DNA of 64,000 nt from Certhia americana. Its lineage: Eukaryota > Chordata > Aves > Passeriformes > Certhiidae. The first letter of the stretch is position 1; each line of letters starts with the position of its first letter. Location of the stretch: contig CM031858.1 in NCBI GenBank assembly GCA_018697195.1, positions 105,991,699 through 106,055,698 on the forward strand, written 5' to 3'. Positions 1-64,000 of the stretch are shown here, piece by piece. The notes under the pieces are model-generated. The model was not told the origin of the DNA, did not search any database, and saw only the letters and a program-made list of their open reading frames with translations. Both the position numbers and the translations under genes were made by a program.

Positions 1-1
1 C

Positions 2-64000
<63,999 letters not shown>

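Overview
This is a vertebrate nuclear genome window, almost certainly from a bird. Evidence for a bird: spliced GT-AG exons, AT-rich introns, and several truncated CR1 LINEs carrying the sauropsid/avian-type 3' tail (ending around ATTCTATGA or ATTCTGTGA), with no recognisable Alu or L1. The window holds one large gene, MIB1 (mind bomb 1, the RING E3 ubiquitin ligase that drives endocytosis of Notch ligands), on the + strand. The first 18 exons were mapped by eye, from the ATG at 224 to a donor after 63367. Together they give 2665 coding nucleotides (888 codons plus 1 nt) with every junction GT-AG and in phase. The remaining part (rest of RING2, coiled coil, RING3) lies beyond the right edge.

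Layout: a CpG-island first exon (1-452); an 8.4 kb intron 1; exons 2-4 (ZZ finger and second MIB/HERC2 domain) at 8.8-13.7 kb; a 7.7 kb intron 4 holding an assembly gap and a decayed protein-coding remnant on the minus strand; exons 5-10 at 21.4-27.0 kb; exons 11-12 (ankyrin repeats) at 30.7 and 33.3 kb; a 17.9 kb intron 12; exons 13-15 (ankyrin repeats) at 51.3-54.8 kb; exons 16-18 (linker, RING1 and first half of RING2) at 59.6-63.4 kb.

The most notable content besides MIB1 lies in intron 12. Two muscle microRNA precursors, mir-133a-1 (37963-38050) and mir-1-2 (41078-41162), sit antisense to MIB1 about 3.0 kb apart. This is the arrangement known from mammals. Between them is a dense E-box cluster (about 39.02-39.23 kb) with a MEF2-like site, placed where a muscle enhancer is known in mouse. 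Upstream of mir-1-2 in the minus-strand sense is a CpG-bearing patch (43.4-43.9 kb) with a minus-strand TATA-like sequence and CArG-like sites. It is a candidate promoter for the primary microRNA transcript.

Other sequence is intronic: CR1 fragments, homopolymers, two N gaps, a CpG-rich patch in intron 16, and an unexplained 152-codon antisense open frame in intron 15. Functionally, MIB1 ubiquitinates Delta/Jagged ligands, and miR-1 is known to repress Delta-type ligands. The locus therefore nests a Delta-repressing microRNA antisense inside a Delta-activating gene.
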